DNA from: Streptococcus suis
Lineage (GTDB): Bacteria; Bacillota; Bacilli; Lactobacillales; Streptococcaceae
Direction: 5' to 3'
NCBI GenBank assembly: GCA_002831545.1
Contig: CP025095.1
Coordinates: forward strand, 1,116,001-1,180,000
DNA: 64,000 nt
Positions 34,435-43,998 of the stretch are shown piece by piece. The notes beneath the pieces are model-generated. The model did not search any database. It was not told where the DNA came from and worked only from the letters and a program-made list of their open reading frames with translations. The translations under genes and the position numbers were made by a program. The first letter of the stretch is position 1. Each line of letters opens with the position of its first letter.

Positions 34435-36340
34435 AGTTTGCCTACACCTATTCCAACGTAACGGATAGGAGTTTAGGTGTCCCTGCTTCACGCTATGATA
34501 GTGGTCGAAAAATCTTTGAAAACCTCCTGAATTCCAATCAACCAACCATCACAAAACAAGTTGTTGAAGGGGATAAGAAAAAGAATGTGACGGATGTGGA
34601 GAAAACAACAGTCCTGCGTGCCAAGGAAACACACCTACAAGAACTCTTTCAAGGTTTTGTAGCAAGGTATCCAGAAGTCCAACAGATGATTGAAGACACC
34701 TATAATAGGCTCTACAATCGTACGGTATCAAAGACCTATGACGGTAGCCATTTAACCATTGATGGACTTGCTCAGAATATTTCATTACGGCCTCACCAAA
34801 AGAATGCCATTCAACGGATTGTCGAGGAAAAACGTGCCCTACTAGCTCATGAAGTTGGTTCAGGTAAAACACTTACCATGCTTGGGGCAGGATTCAAACT
34901 GAAAGAACTCGGAATGGTACATAAACCTCTCTATGTGGTTCCTTCTAGTTTGACTGCTCAGTTTGGTCAAGAAATCATGAAATTTTTCCCAACCAAAAAA
35001 GTCTATGTGACCACCAAGAAAGATTTTGCCAAAGCTAAACGCAAACAGTTTGTATCACGTATTATCACAGGGGACTATGATGCCATTGTCATTGGAGATT
35101 CACAATTTGAGAAGATACCGATGAGTCGTGAAAAACAGGTCACCTATATCAATGACAAACTTGAACAACTCAGAGAAATCAAGCTAGGAAGTGACTCTGA
35201 TTATACGGTGAAAGAAGCAGAGCGTTCGATTAAGGGACTAGAGCACCAATTAGAAGAACTCCAAAAACTGGAGCGGGATACCTTTATTGAATTTGAAAAC
35301 CTTGGCATTGATTTTCTTTTTGTGGATGAGGCTCATCACTTCAAGAATATCCGACCAATCACTGGACTTGGGAATGTCGCGGGTATCACCAATACCACTT
35401 CAAAAAAGAACGTAGACATGGAAATGAAGGTGAGACAGGTTCAGGCAGAGCATGGCGATAGAAATGTTGTTTTTGCGACAGGAACACCAGTCTCAAACTC
35501 CATTAGTGAACTTTTCACTATGATGAATTACATTCAACCCGATGTCTTGGAACGATACCAGGTATCCAATTTTGACTCCTGGGTTGGGGCTTTTGGGAAT
35601 ATCGAAAACTCTATGGAACTAGCCCCGACAGGAGATAAATACCAACCTAAGAAACGGTTCAAGAAATTTGTCAACCTTCCTGAACTCATGCGAATTTACA
35701 AGGAAACAGCTGATATTCAGACTTCAGATATGCTTGATTTACCTGTACCTGAAGCTAAGATTATTGCGGTGGAAAGCGAGTTAACGCAAGCTCAGAAATA
35801 CTATTTAGAAGAACTGGTAGAGCGTTCAGACGCTATCAAGTCAGGTAGTGTTGATCCAAGTAGAGATAACATGCTTAAAATCACAGGTGAAGCCAGAAAA
35901 CTAGCCATTGATATGCGGTTGATTGACCCTGCTTATAATTTATCAGATAATCAGAAAATCCTTCAAGTGGTCGATAATGTCGAGCGGATTTACCGTGAAG
36001 GAGCTGGAGACAAAGCCACACAGATGATTTTCTCTGATATTGGTACCCCTAAAAGTAAGGAAGAGGGTTTTGATGTCTACAATGAACTTAAGGACTTGCT
36101 AGTCGATCGAGGTATTCCAAAGGAACAAATTGCCTTTGTCCATGATGCCAATACTGATGAGAAGAAAAACTCACTGTCACGAAAGGTCAATAGTGGTGAA
36201 GTGCGGATTCTCATGGCTTCTACGGAAAAAGGTGGAACTGGTCTAAACGTACAATCACGCATGAAAGCTGTCCACCACTTAGATGTTCCTTGGCGTCCCT
36301 CAGATGTAGGACGGATTTTGCGGACATTCAAAATAAAAAA
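34435..36340 (+). pseudogene. giant methylase/SNF2 helicase gene, helicase part, truncated at both ends
   Basis: The frame resumes after insert 2 with [19 protein letters not shown] and continues through the SNF2 core. Visible motifs are HEVGSGKTLTML (motif I), VDEAHHFKN (motif II DEAH), ATGTPVSNS (motif III) and GGTGLNVQSRMKAVHHLD (motif V). It breaks at DVPWRPSDVG, just before the expected motif VI arginine stretch, where the IME begins. The rest of the gene is not present on the far side of the IME except perhaps a few codons near 47645. The helicase is therefore inactive as it stands. Confidence 0.88.
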
Positions 36341-36360
36341 GAATGTGGAGGTAACAGACA

Positions 36361-36735
36361 ATGGCAAAATCATTATTTGAGGAACTGGGCGGCAAATACG
36401 AAAGGCAAGGGGATTATTTGATACCGTGCTTAACTGTACCCGCCGAAGAAGAACAGCCGATAGGCATCTGGGGACAGCGGCATTTGGATTATCTGAAGCA
36501 TCACTGCAAAGTTACATACACCAATCTTCTTACAAGCGGCAGACTTAACGCTTACCTTGCCGACATTGACAGACAGGCACAGGAACGCTTTGAAAGGCTC
36601 ATAGAGGGTATGAAACAGGCACAGGGCATAACGGAACAGCTAAAGGCAGAAAACGCCTTAGAATGGACAGGATGCCTCAATAACATAAGGGCTTGTGCGA
36701 GGGAGATTGTGGAAAAGGAAATTATTTTTGCATAA
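36361..36735 (+). CDS. tnpV: TnpV-family transposon protein
   Basis: The 124-residue product (MAKSLFEELGGKYERQGDYLIPCL...) matches the TnpV family, found at the ends of Tn4451-like and related serine-recombinase elements. The conserved WGQRHLDYLKHH and the LLTSGRLNAYL segments are visible. The function is unknown; it is thought to be an accessory protein. It marks the left end of the IME, and its start overlaps the last codons of the chimeric SNF2 frame. Confidence 0.85.
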   Translation: MAKSLFEELGGKYERQGDYLIPCLTVPAEEEQPIGIWGQRHLDYLKHHCKVTYTNLLTSGRLNAYLADIDRQAQERFERLIEGMKQAQGITEQLKAENALEWTGCLNNIRACAREIVEKEIIFA

Positions 36736-36792
36736 ACAGATGATTAGTGGCAGGGGGAAATCCTGCCGCTTTTTCTGCTTTAGTTTGTCAGC

Positions 36793-36821
36793 TTGACAAA
36801 TAAAGGGTTAAGGAATATAAT
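36793..36821 (+). promoter_or_regulatory. tet(O) promoter
   Basis: TTGACA (36793-36798) and TATAAT (36816-36821) are both perfect consensus with a 17-bp spacer. Transcription should start near 36828 and run through the leader into tet(O). Confidence 0.9.
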
Positions 36822-36853
36822 TAGATTCAGTATTATACAAGGAGTTAATAAAT

Positions 36854-36877
36854 ATGCGGCAAGGTATTATTAAATAA
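36854..36877 (+). CDS. tet(O) leader peptide (7 aa)
   Basis: ATG at 36854, after AAGGAG, opens the short frame MRQGIIK followed by TAA. A leader peptide followed by hairpins is the arrangement used by ribosomal protection genes for attenuation control. The size is small, so the call rests mainly on its place and ribosome site. Confidence 0.55.
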   Translation: MRQGIIK

Positions 36878-37028
36878 ACTGTCAATTTGATAGTGGGAAC
36901 AAAAAGTAGCAGTCCCGTTTCACTTTTAATATGGGGCTTAGTTTTTTGTACCCAGTTTAAGAATACTTTTATCATGTAATTTTATATGCCCGAAAACATA
37001 TAAGTGTTTTGGGGCTATTGGAGTTATT

Positions 37029-37066
37029 TACCCAGTGATAGGAGTATTTATCACTGGGTATTTTTA
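37029..37066 (+). terminator. attenuator hairpin upstream of tet(O)
   Basis: TACCCAGTGATA (37029-37040) and its perfect complement (37049-37060) form a 12-bp stem followed by TTTTTAT, 36 bases before tet(O). It should stop most transcripts unless ribosome or polymerase behaviour changes under tetracycline, as known for tet(M). Confidence 0.85.
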
Positions 37067-37101
37067 TGCCCTTTTTTGGGTGTTGATAGGAGGAAAATCA
37101 C

Positions 37102-39021
37102 ATGAAAATAATTAACTTAGGCATTCTGGCTCACGTTGACGCAGGAAAGACAACATTAACGGAGAGTTTATTGTATACCAGTGGTGCAATTGCAGAACCA
37201 GGGAGCGTAGATAAAGGCACAACAAGGACAGATACAATGAATTTGGAGCGTCAAAGGGGAATCACTATCCAGACAGCAGTGACATCTTTTCAGTGGGAGG
37301 ATGTAAAAGTCAACATTATAGATACGCCAGGCCATATGGATTTTTTGGCGGAAGTATACCGTTCTTTATCCGTATTAGACGGAGCAGTATTATTAGTTTC
37401 TGCAAAGGATGGCATACAGGCACAGACCCGTATACTGTTTCATGCACTACAGACAATGAAGATTCCGACAATTTTTTTCATCAATAAAATTGACCAAGAG
37501 GGGATTGATTTGCCAATGGTATATCAAGAAATGAAAGCAAAGCTTTCTTCGGAAATTATAGTGAAGCAAAAGGTTGGGCAGCATCCCCATATAAATGTAA
37601 CGGACAATGACGATATGGAACAGTGGGATGCGGTAATTATGGGAAACGATGAACTATTAGAGAAATATATGTCAGGGAAACCGTTTAAAATGTCAGAACT
37701 GGAACAGGAAGAAAACAGGAGATTCCAAAACGGAACGTTATTTCCCGTTTATCACGGAAGTGCTAAAAACAATCTGGGGATTCGGCAGCTTATAGAAGTG
37801 ATTGCCAGTAAGTTTTATTCATCAACGCCTGAAGGTCAATCTGAACTATGCGGGCAGGTTTTTAAGATTGAATATTCAGAGAAAAGGCGGCGTTTTGTTT
37901 ATGTGCGTATATATAGCGGAACATTGCATTTGAGGGATGTTATTAAAATATCTGAAAAAGAGAAAATAAAAATCACAGAGATGTGTGTTCCGACAAACGG
38001 TGAATTATATTCATCCGATACAGCCTGCTCTGGTGATATTGTAATTTTACCAAATGATGTTTTGCAGCTAAACAGTATTTTGGGGAACGAAATGCTGTTG
38101 CCGCAGAGAAAATTTATTGAAAATCCTCTCCCTATGCTCCAAACAACGATTGCAGTAAAGAAATCTGAACAGCGGGAAATATTGCTTGGGGCACTTACAG
38201 AAATTTCAGATGGCGACCCTCTTTTAAAATATTATGTGGATACTACAACGCATGAGATTATACTTTCTTTTTTGGGGAATGTGCAGATGGAAGTCATTTG
38301 TGCCATCCTTGAGGAAAAATACCATGTGGAGGCAGAAATAAAAGAGCCTACTGTTATATATATGGAAAGACCGCTTAGAAAAGCAGAATATACCATCCAC
38401 ATAGAAGTCCCGCCAAATCCTTTCTGGGCTTCTGTCGGGTTGTCCATAGAGCCGCTCCCTATTGGAAGCGGAGTGCAGTATGAAAGCAGAGTTTCACTTG
38501 GATATTTAAACCAATCGTTCCAAAATGCGGTTATGGAGGGGGTTCTTTATGGCTGCGAGCAGGGGCTGTATGGATGGAAAGTGACAGACTGTAAAATCTG
38601 TTTTGAATATGGATTGTATTATAGTCCTGTAAGTACCCCCGCAGACTTTCGGCTGCTTTCCCCTATCGTATTGGAGCAGGCTTTAAAAAAAGCAGGGACA
38701 GAACTATTAGAGCCATATCTCCACTTTGAAATTTATGCACCGCAGGAATATCTCTCACGGGCGTATCATGATGCTCCAAGGTATTGTGCAGATATTGTAA
38801 GTACTCAGATAAAGAATGACGAGGTCATTCTGAAAGGAGAAATCCCTGCTAGATGTATTCAAGAATACAGGAACGATTTAACTTATTTCACAAATGGGCA
38901 GGGAGTCTGCTTGACAGAGTTAAAAGGATACCAGCCAGCTATTGGTAAATTTATTTGCCAACCCCGCCGCCCGAATAGCCGTATAGATAAGGTTCGGCAT
39001 ATGTTCCACAAGTTAGCTTAA
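37102..39021 (+). CDS. tet(O): Tet(O) ribosomal protection protein
   Basis: The 639-residue GTPase resembles elongation factor G and removes tetracycline from the ribosome. The G1 motif AHVDAGKTT (residues 10-18), G3 DTPGH and G4 NKID are intact, as is the C-terminal loop VSTPADFR that reaches into the decoding site. Sequence and length fit Tet(O). Residues P33 and K37 in AEPGSVDKG are more like Tet(W) than the Tet(O) sequence I know, which may reflect a small mosaic segment. The KTR protein and a terminator follow. Confidence 0.97.
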   Translation: MKIINLGILAHVDAGKTTLTESLLYTSGAIAEPGSVDKGTTRTDTMNLERQRGITIQTAVTSFQWEDVKVNIIDTPGHMDFLAEVYRSLSVLDGAVLLVSAKDGIQAQTRILFHALQTMKIPTIFFINKIDQEGIDLPMVYQEMKAKLSSEIIVKQKVGQHPHINVTDNDDMEQWDAVIMGNDELLEKYMSGKPFKMSELEQEENRRFQNGTLFPVYHGSAKNNLGIRQLIEVIASKFYSSTPEGQSELCGQVFKIEYSEKRRRFVYVRIYSGTLHLRDVIKISEKEKIKITEMCVPTNGELYSSDTACSGDIVILPNDVLQLNSILGNEMLLPQRKFIENPLPMLQTTIAVKKSEQREILLGALTEISDGDPLLKYYVDTTTHEIILSFLGNVQMEVICAILEEKYHVEAEIKEPTVIYMERPLRKAEYTIHIEVPPNPFWASVGLSIEPLPIGSGVQYESRVSLGYLNQSFQNAVMEGVLYGCEQGLYGWKVTDCKICFEYGLYYSPVSTPADFRLLSPIVLEQALKKAGTELLEPYLHFEIYAPQEYLSRAYHDAPRYCADIVSTQIKNDEVILKGEIPARCIQEYRNDLTYFTNGQGVCLTELKGYQPAIGKFICQPRRPNSRIDKVRHMFHKLA

Positions 39022-39072
39022 CAGCTTGCAAAAGTCATATAAAATGAGATTTGAAAGGATTAGAGACTAATT

Positions 39073-39246
39073 ATGATGAAATGCGAATGGATATTGTGTC
39101 CTGTTTGTGGGAGCAAAACCCGTAATAAAATTAGGAAGGACACTGTTTTGGAGAATTATCCCCTTTATTGTCCAAAATGCAGACAAGAAAGCTTGATTAA
39201 AGTTGACAACTTGAAGATAACTGTCATCAAAGAGCCAGACGCTTAA
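39073..39246 (+). CDS. cysteine-rich KTR-domain protein downstream of tet(O)
   Basis: The 57-residue product has two zinc-binding cysteine pairs (CPVCGSKTR and CPKCRQE), and its KTR motif gives the family its name. It is commonly found after tet(O), tet(W) and tet(M). Function unknown. It is too short for many gene callers. Confidence 0.85.
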   Translation: MMKCEWILCPVCGSKTRNKIRKDTVLENYPLYCPKCRQESLIKVDNLKITVIKEPDA

Positions 39247-39251
39247 GACGC

Positions 39252-39294
39252 AGAGCCGATGAAATTGTGGAACAATTCACGAATCATCGGCTCT
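39252..39294 (+). terminator. terminator of the tet(O) unit
   Basis: AGAGCCGATGA (39252-39262) and TCATCGGCTCT (39284-39294) pair perfectly over 11 bp, followed by TTTTTG. Confidence 0.88.
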
Positions 39295-39414
39295 TTTTGT
39301 TTCGTATTTGAAAGAACAAACTCACCAAATAAAAAAAACGATATTCGGGTGGGTTATTTTGTTATACCCTAAATTACCCTCTGAATTTGTTTTTAAATTT
39401 GGAGGGATTTTTTT

Positions 39415-39543
39415 ATGTTCTTTTTTCGGGCGGTTATTCATCTGCTCATACGAAGTAAAATTTATCAATACATAGCATATCAGAGAATGGCAGGAAACCA
39501 GTTAAAAAAATTTCTGCCAGTGCAGCGGTACTTCTCACCTTGA
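39415..39543 (+). CDS. small basic peptide (42 aa), doubtful
   Basis: An ATG after TTGGAGGGATTTTTTT opens MFFFRAVIHLLIRSKIYQYI..., ending at 39543. It has a ribosome site and a hydrophobic, basic composition, but I know no homologue. Apart from this, the stretch 39295-39735 contains only a weak hairpin near 39589 and no gene that I can support. Confidence 0.3.
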   Translation: MFFFRAVIHLLIRSKIYQYIAYQRMAGNQLKKFLPVQRYFSP

Positions 39544-39735
39544 AAGTGGAAGTACAATCTCCATACAACAGAATTTGTATTTCCCATAACCGTGAAGGTC
39601 ACAGAGCCTTTGCGGTTTTTCTTTTGTCGTTTTTTGTTGGAAAGTGCCGCAGGGCTGTTTCTGGTGTGCGTTGCCGCTCCCCGCCTCTCCATCTGGATTT
39701 TTACATTTCAAAAATTCAGATTGGAGGTATTAGCG

Positions 39736-40245
39736 GTGAAATACGCACCAAGAAAGGTATTTATCAAAGAAAGCGGCAGATATGTGGAACTGTCCTACAT
39801 GGATTTCTGCCGCCGCAGGGAATCCGACCAGACCTACATGGACAAGCTGTTTATTCCCGTTCAAGGCTGTCTGCTTGAAGTCGTGAGGGAGCAATACACG
39901 GACTTCTACCGAGATAAGGAACGGTGGCGTTATCTGAAAAAATTAGATACGAAGAACAGCCTGCTTTCTCTGGATGGATTTACGGACAGCGAGGGGAAGC
40001 CTTTAGACTTTATCGCTGATGAAGCGGCGGACATTGCGGAAACCGTTGTCAATGCGGTTATGGTGGACAGGCTGAAAGCCGCCCTGCCTTTGCTGTCGGA
40101 TAGTGAACAGGAATTGATACAGGCAATCTTTTTTGACGGACTTTCTGAGCGTGAAGTCGGGGCGAGGTTCGGCATAACCCAGAGCGTTGTGAACAAACGC
40201 AAAGCCAGAATCCTAAGAAAACTAAGAAAGATAATAGAAAATTAA
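39736..40245 (+). CDS. sigma-70-like transcription factor 1 of the IME
   Basis: The 169-residue product has a C-terminal region-4-like helix-turn-helix: LPLLSDSEQELIQAIFF-x4-SEREVGARFGITQSVVNKRKARIL. The N-terminal half is unlike region 2 of full sigma factors. Such proteins are typical of clostridial IMEs and Tn916/Tn4451-like elements and probably control mobility genes. I chose the GTG at 39736, with GGAGGT upstream; longer frames from 39592 cross a region without coding character. Confidence 0.8.
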   Translation: MKYAPRKVFIKESGRYVELSYMDFCRRRESDQTYMDKLFIPVQGCLLEVVREQYTDFYRDKERWRYLKKLDTKNSLLSLDGFTDSEGKPLDFIADEAADIAETVVNAVMVDRLKAALPLLSDSEQELIQAIFFDGLSEREVGARFGITQSVVNKRKARILRKLRKIIEN

Positions 40246-40340
40246 AATTTAAGGCGTTCAGCCCCCTTGTTTTTTCCTTTGGGAAAATGAGGGGGTTTTT
40301 CTCTGCCCTCTCAATCAATTCTGATTGGAGGAAAAGAAGC

Positions 40341-40772
40341 ATGGCATATAACCACGGACGGGAGGACAGGAAATGGCGTATCTGGAAAGAAGCGGAGGAA
40401 AAGCTGCTGCGTGAGTGCGGCGTTGATGAAGCGACCATTGAGCAGATACGCATTGCGGACAGGGCAGACTTCAATTCCAACAGGCGGTTTTACCGATGGA
40501 CGAATGACGTTGCGGAATACCTTGAGGACATGGCAGACAGGGAGCGGCAGACGGAGGTGGGTACGGTTGCGGAGTTACTGGACGAGATTGAGAGCGAAAA
40601 TCTTTATCAAGTATTAGTCACGGTGGACGGACGTACCTTGAAAATCGTCCTGCTGAAAATGCAGGGGTATTCCACAAAAGAAATTGCCCCGCTCGTGCAT
40701 TTGACGACTGGTGCTATTTACGCAAGGTTAGACCATCTGCGGAAGAAGCTACGAAAATTTTATAGCGTCTAA
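40341..40772 (+). CDS. sigma-70-like transcription factor 2 of the IME
   Basis: The 143-residue product starts MAYNHGREDRKWRIWKEAEE after GGAGGAAAAG. Its end holds a helix-turn-helix (VLLKMQGYSTKEIAPLVHLTTG) typical of sigma region 4. It follows the first sigma-like gene and precedes a third, each separated by 75-100 bases with its own ribosome site. Confidence 0.75.
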   Translation: MAYNHGREDRKWRIWKEAEEKLLRECGVDEATIEQIRIADRADFNSNRRFYRWTNDVAEYLEDMADRERQTEVGTVAELLDEIESENLYQVLVTVDGRTLKIVLLKMQGYSTKEIAPLVHLTTGAIYARLDHLRKKLRKFYSV

Positions 40773-40848
40773 AACAGCCTGCCGTCCTGCGGGCTACTGG
40801 GTGAGGGATGGAAATCCCCTCACTCATTTTTTGCAGGAGGTAAGCAGG

Positions 40849-41322
40849 ATGACATACAGAGTTAAGGCATACACGCTTCGGGAGGAATCTACGGAAAGCA
40901 GCACAAGGTATTTTATCAGCTTTAAGGACGGGCAGGGCAAATCCCACGAGTTGGAAGTGTCGGAACAGTTCTTTATGGAGTTTCGGCAAATGGAACGCAG
41001 GAACAGGAATCTTCTCCAATGGGACGAGCGGCACAGGGAGTTTTCGGAAGTATGGGACGAAACGCTGAACAGGCGGGCGTTAAAGCTGCCTAAGAGCATT
41101 GAGGAACAAATGATTGAAGCAGAACGGGCGGAACTGCTTTGTAAAGCGGTTGACAGACTGCCAGAGATACAAAGGCGGCGTTTCCTGCTCTACTACGAGT
41201 ACGAATTTAATTTTTATCAAATCGCTGCGATGGAGCATTGCACCGCTTCGGCAATACAGAAATCTGTTGCGATTGCAAAGGAGAAAGTAAAGGCGGAAAT
41301 GAAAAAGTATCTCCAACCGTGA
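40849..41322 (+). CDS. sigma-70-like transcription factor 3 of the IME
   Basis: The 157-residue product starts MTYRVKAYTLREEST after CAGGAGGT. Its C-terminal LPEIQRRRFLLYYEYEFNFYQIAAMEHCTASAIQKSVAIAKEKV is a clear sigma-70 region 4 helix-turn-helix. The N-terminal part contains a short beta-rich segment seen in IME sigma-like proteins. I prefer the ATG at 40849 over an in-frame GTG at 40801. Confidence 0.82.
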   Translation: MTYRVKAYTLREESTESSTRYFISFKDGQGKSHELEVSEQFFMEFRQMERRNRNLLQWDERHREFSEVWDETLNRRALKLPKSIEEQMIEAERAELLCKAVDRLPEIQRRRFLLYYEYEFNFYQIAAMEHCTASAIQKSVAIAKEKVKAEMKKYLQP

Positions 41323-41472
41323 CCGACACCGCCCGAAAAAGAAATCCGTTTTTTATTTGTACGGGATTGGCGGCATTACATACTCTCATTTTTTTCATGG
41401 GAGTAAATCTATTTTTAAGGAGGTCAACGCTTATGTGCAACAACAAGATAACTGCCCGAAAGGAGGAAAGCC

Positions 41473-42498
41473 ATGCAGAAGTTACAGACAGTCAACGCCG
41501 AAACGCTCCTTTATGAGCCGCTTGAGAAGCCGTCCTTTGTGGTGGACAGTCTTATCCCGACAGGCTTGTCGCTGTTCTGCGGCTCACAGAAGATAGGCAA
41601 GAGCTGGCTCATGCTGAAGCTATGCCTATGCGTGTCGCAGGGAATCCCTTTATGGAACATGCCGACAATGGAGGGCGATGTGCTTTACCTCTGCCTTGAG
41701 GACACGTTCTGCCGCATACAGGACAGATTATTCCGCTTGACGGATGAAGCAAGCGGGCGGCTTCATTTTGCCGTGGCAAGCTGCAAGCTGTCAGACGGTC
41801 TTATCGTGCAGTTGGAAGATTATCTGAAAGACCATCCAGACAGCAGGCTCATTGTGATTGATACCTTGCAGAAAGTCCGAACCGCATCCAAAGACAATGC
41901 CTACGCAAGCGACTATGGGGACATCTCCCTAATCAAAGATTTTGCCGACAGGCACTCTCTGGCGGTCATTGTCGTACACCACATCCGAAAGCAGAATGAC
42001 AGCGACGTGTTCAACAAGGTGTCTGGGACGACAGGCTTAACGGGGAGTGCAGACGCTACCTTTGTTCTGGAAAAGGAGAAACGTGCGTCTGACACCGCCA
42101 AGCTGTATGTGACGGGCAGGGACACGCCTTATCAGGAATACACGCTGCGTTTCCGTGATTGCCGTTGGGAGCTTGTGGAGCGGAAAACGCAGGAGCAGCT
42201 TGCGAAAGAAACGATACCAGATGTCCTTTTTCGGTTGGTGGATTTTATGAGGGATAAGGAAGAATGGATAGGCACGGCAACGGAACTGTTAGCCGCTATG
42301 GGGGAAACGGAAACCATACCCACGGTGATTACGAAATGGCTGAATGAATACCGCACCACATTTTTAAGCGAGAACCGTATCTGCTACCAGTACAGCCGCA
42401 GGAAAGACGGCAGGCGGATTGCCCTTGCAAGGAGGGCGGGTGACAGCGGTGATGGTGGTGACAGCGATATTAGGATACCCCCCTGTTACTGTCATTGA
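41473..42498 (+). CDS. RepA/DnaB-like AAA ATPase of the IME
   Basis: The 341-residue product is a RecA-fold ATPase of the AAA_25 type. Walker A reads GSQKIGKSW near residues 37-45, and Walker B is DSRLIVIDTLQKV near 125-137, followed by VIVVHHIRKQ. Plasmid RepA helicases and IME replication proteins share this form, so a role in replication or transfer initiation of the excised circle is likely. Its 3' end runs into the repeat-rich oriT region (GDSGDGGDS is encoded by the first repeat). Confidence 0.85.
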   Translation: MQKLQTVNAETLLYEPLEKPSFVVDSLIPTGLSLFCGSQKIGKSWLMLKLCLCVSQGIPLWNMPTMEGDVLYLCLEDTFCRIQDRLFRLTDEASGRLHFAVASCKLSDGLIVQLEDYLKDHPDSRLIVIDTLQKVRTASKDNAYASDYGDISLIKDFADRHSLAVIVVHHIRKQNDSDVFNKVSGTTGLTGSADATFVLEKEKRASDTAKLYVTGRDTPYQEYTLRFRDCRWELVERKTQEQLAKETIPDVLFRLVDFMRDKEEWIGTATELLAAMGETETIPTVITKWLNEYRTTFLSENRICYQYSRRKDGRRIALARRAGDSGDGGDSDIRIPPCYCH

Positions 42499-42984
42499 CG
42501 CTTAAAGCCATGTAAAGCTGGCGGCTCTGCCCTGCGGGTGACAGCAGTGACGGTGGTGACAGTGATTTTAGGATACCCTGCCGCTGTCATCCCTACGGGA
42601 GAACACCCCGTAAACGCAAAATGCAGGCGTGAGATTTACTCGCCCTTTTCGGTCGTGTAAAACCACCCCTGCGGTCAGAAAAATCATTCCGATTTTTCCG
42701 ACTGCGTTTACAGGGTGTAACACACTACACTTTGCCCTGCAAAGTCGTGTGCCAGACGTTCCCTCTGGACTCCCTTAAGGCAGGGCTGTGCCCTGCTATC
42801 CTACGCCTTACGGCTTCGGATAAAAGAATGGCGGCATGACGGTGACGGCTCTTGCGAGGGGGGGGTATCCCAAAAACACCGTCATCATCGACATGACCGT
42901 CATGCAGGGGGTGAGGGTGACAGTTGCGGCAGTCGGCAGGGGGTATCCCAAAACTGCTGTCACCACCGTCACCGCTGTCACCCC
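42436..42984. repeat. 45-bp direct and inverted repeats around the IME oriT
   Basis: Two 45-base direct repeats (42436-42480 and 42534-42578, GCGGGTGACAGC... to AGGATACCC) are matched by an inverted copy at about 42941-42984 (GGGTATCCCAAAACTGC... to GTGACCCC-like end) and a partial one at 42864. They enclose the oriT and a further hairpin (CCCCGTAAACGCA near 42606 with TGCGTTTACAGGG near 42703). These iteron-like repeats could bind the ATPase or relaxase, or serve replication of the excised element. Confidence 0.75.
42700..42755 (-). other. oriT: oriT of the IME, MobV (pMV158) type
   Basis: On the minus strand the sequence reads ACTTTGC-AG-GGCAAAGT followed by GTAGTGTGTTACA. This matches the pMV158 oriT layout, in which an inverted repeat next to TAGTGTG/TTA is cut by the MobV relaxase. 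The predicted nick lies opposite + strand positions 42720/42721. A MobV relaxase gene starts 270 bases downstream, which supports the call. Confidence 0.8.
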
Positions 42985-43024
42985 AAAGGACGGTCACCCG
43001 CCGAAAGAAAGGAGGAATCCGCCT

Positions 43025-43990
43025 ATGCCTTATGCAATCCTGCGTTTCCAGAAACGAAAAGCGGGCGGCGTTGCGGCTTGTGAACGCCACAACGAGCGGA
43101 AGAAAGAAGCCTACAAAAGCAACCCAGATATAGATATGGAACGCTCTAAAAACAATTACCATCTCATAGCACCACCAAAGTACACCTACAAGAAAGAGAT
43201 TAACCGCATGGTAGCCGAAGCGGGGTGCAGGACAAGGAAAGACAGCGTGATGATGGTGGAAACGCTCATCACAGCTTCACCAGAATTTATGAACCAGTTA
43301 CCGCCCGAAGAACAAAAAGCGTATTTCCAGACGGCTCTTGACTTCATTTCGGAGCGTGTTGGAAAGCAGAATATCCTCTCCGCTGTCGTCCATATGGACG
43401 AGAGAACGCCCCATATGCACCTCTGCTTTGTGCCGATTACGCCAGACAATAAGCTGTCAGCGAAAGCTATCTTAGGCAACCAGAAATCATTATCCGAGTG
43501 GCAGACCGCCTACCATGAGCGGATGTCCTCACGGTGGAATCAGCTTGAACGGGGGCAGTCCTCAATGGAAACCAAGCGGAAACACGTCCCCACATGGCTC
43601 TATAAATTAGGCGGCAGGCTTGATAAACAGTATGAAGAAATCGTGTCTGCCCTATCCGACATCAACGCCTTTAACGCAGGGAAGAAAAGGGATAAAGCGT
43701 TAGATTTACTCTCTGCATGGCTGCCAGACGTGGAGAAATTCTCTAAGGAAATCGGGAAACAGCAGGCGTATATCGACAGTTTGAAAGAGAGAATTGGGCA
43801 GGAATCAGACTATGCGGGGCGTATGCGTGATGAAAAGTACGAGCAGGAACTAAAGGTGCAGAAAGCGAATCAGAAGATATTTGAATTGCAGAGAACCAAC
43901 GAGCAGATGGGGCGGCTGCTGTCAAAAATACCGCCCGAAGTGTTGGAAGAATTGCAGAAAAATCATAGAAGCAGAGCGAAAGAAAGGTAG
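43025..43990 (+). CDS. mobV: MobV-family relaxase of the IME
   Basis: The 321-residue product starts MPYAILRFQKRKAGG after AAAGGAGG. Its MobV motifs include HNERKKEAYKSNPDI near the N-terminus and the metal-binding HMDERTPHMHLCFVPI near residue 124. It ends in a coiled-coil tail, but is shorter than plasmid Mob proteins. It nicks the adjacent oriT and pilots the single strand, using the conjugation pore of a helper such as an intact ICE. The upstream repeats may regulate it. Confidence 0.92.
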   Translation: MPYAILRFQKRKAGGVAACERHNERKKEAYKSNPDIDMERSKNNYHLIAPPKYTYKKEINRMVAEAGCRTRKDSVMMVETLITASPEFMNQLPPEEQKAYFQTALDFISERVGKQNILSAVVHMDERTPHMHLCFVPITPDNKLSAKAILGNQKSLSEWQTAYHERMSSRWNQLERGQSSMETKRKHVPTWLYKLGGRLDKQYEEIVSALSDINAFNAGKKRDKALDLLSAWLPDVEKFSKEIGKQQAYIDSLKERIGQESDYAGRMRDEKYEQELKVQKANQKIFELQRTNEQMGRLLSKIPPEVLEELQKNHRSRAKER

Positions 43991-43998
43991 ATATGTGA

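Noticed and set aside
37102..39021. Possible tet(W) or tet(O/W) mosaic
   Set aside because: Nearly all of the protein reads as Tet(O); only two residues near position 33-37 are Tet(W)-like, too few to call a mosaic by eye.
42836..43024. Longer MobV start at 42836
   Set aside because: That extension is encoded by the GGTGACAG repeats and lacks a ribosome site, whereas AAAGGAGG precedes the ATG at 43025 and the family start MPYAILRFQK.
42725..43162. Minus-strand ORF of 145 aa over the IME oriT
   Set aside because: It is a shadow of the repeats and oriT with no ribosome site and low-complexity product.
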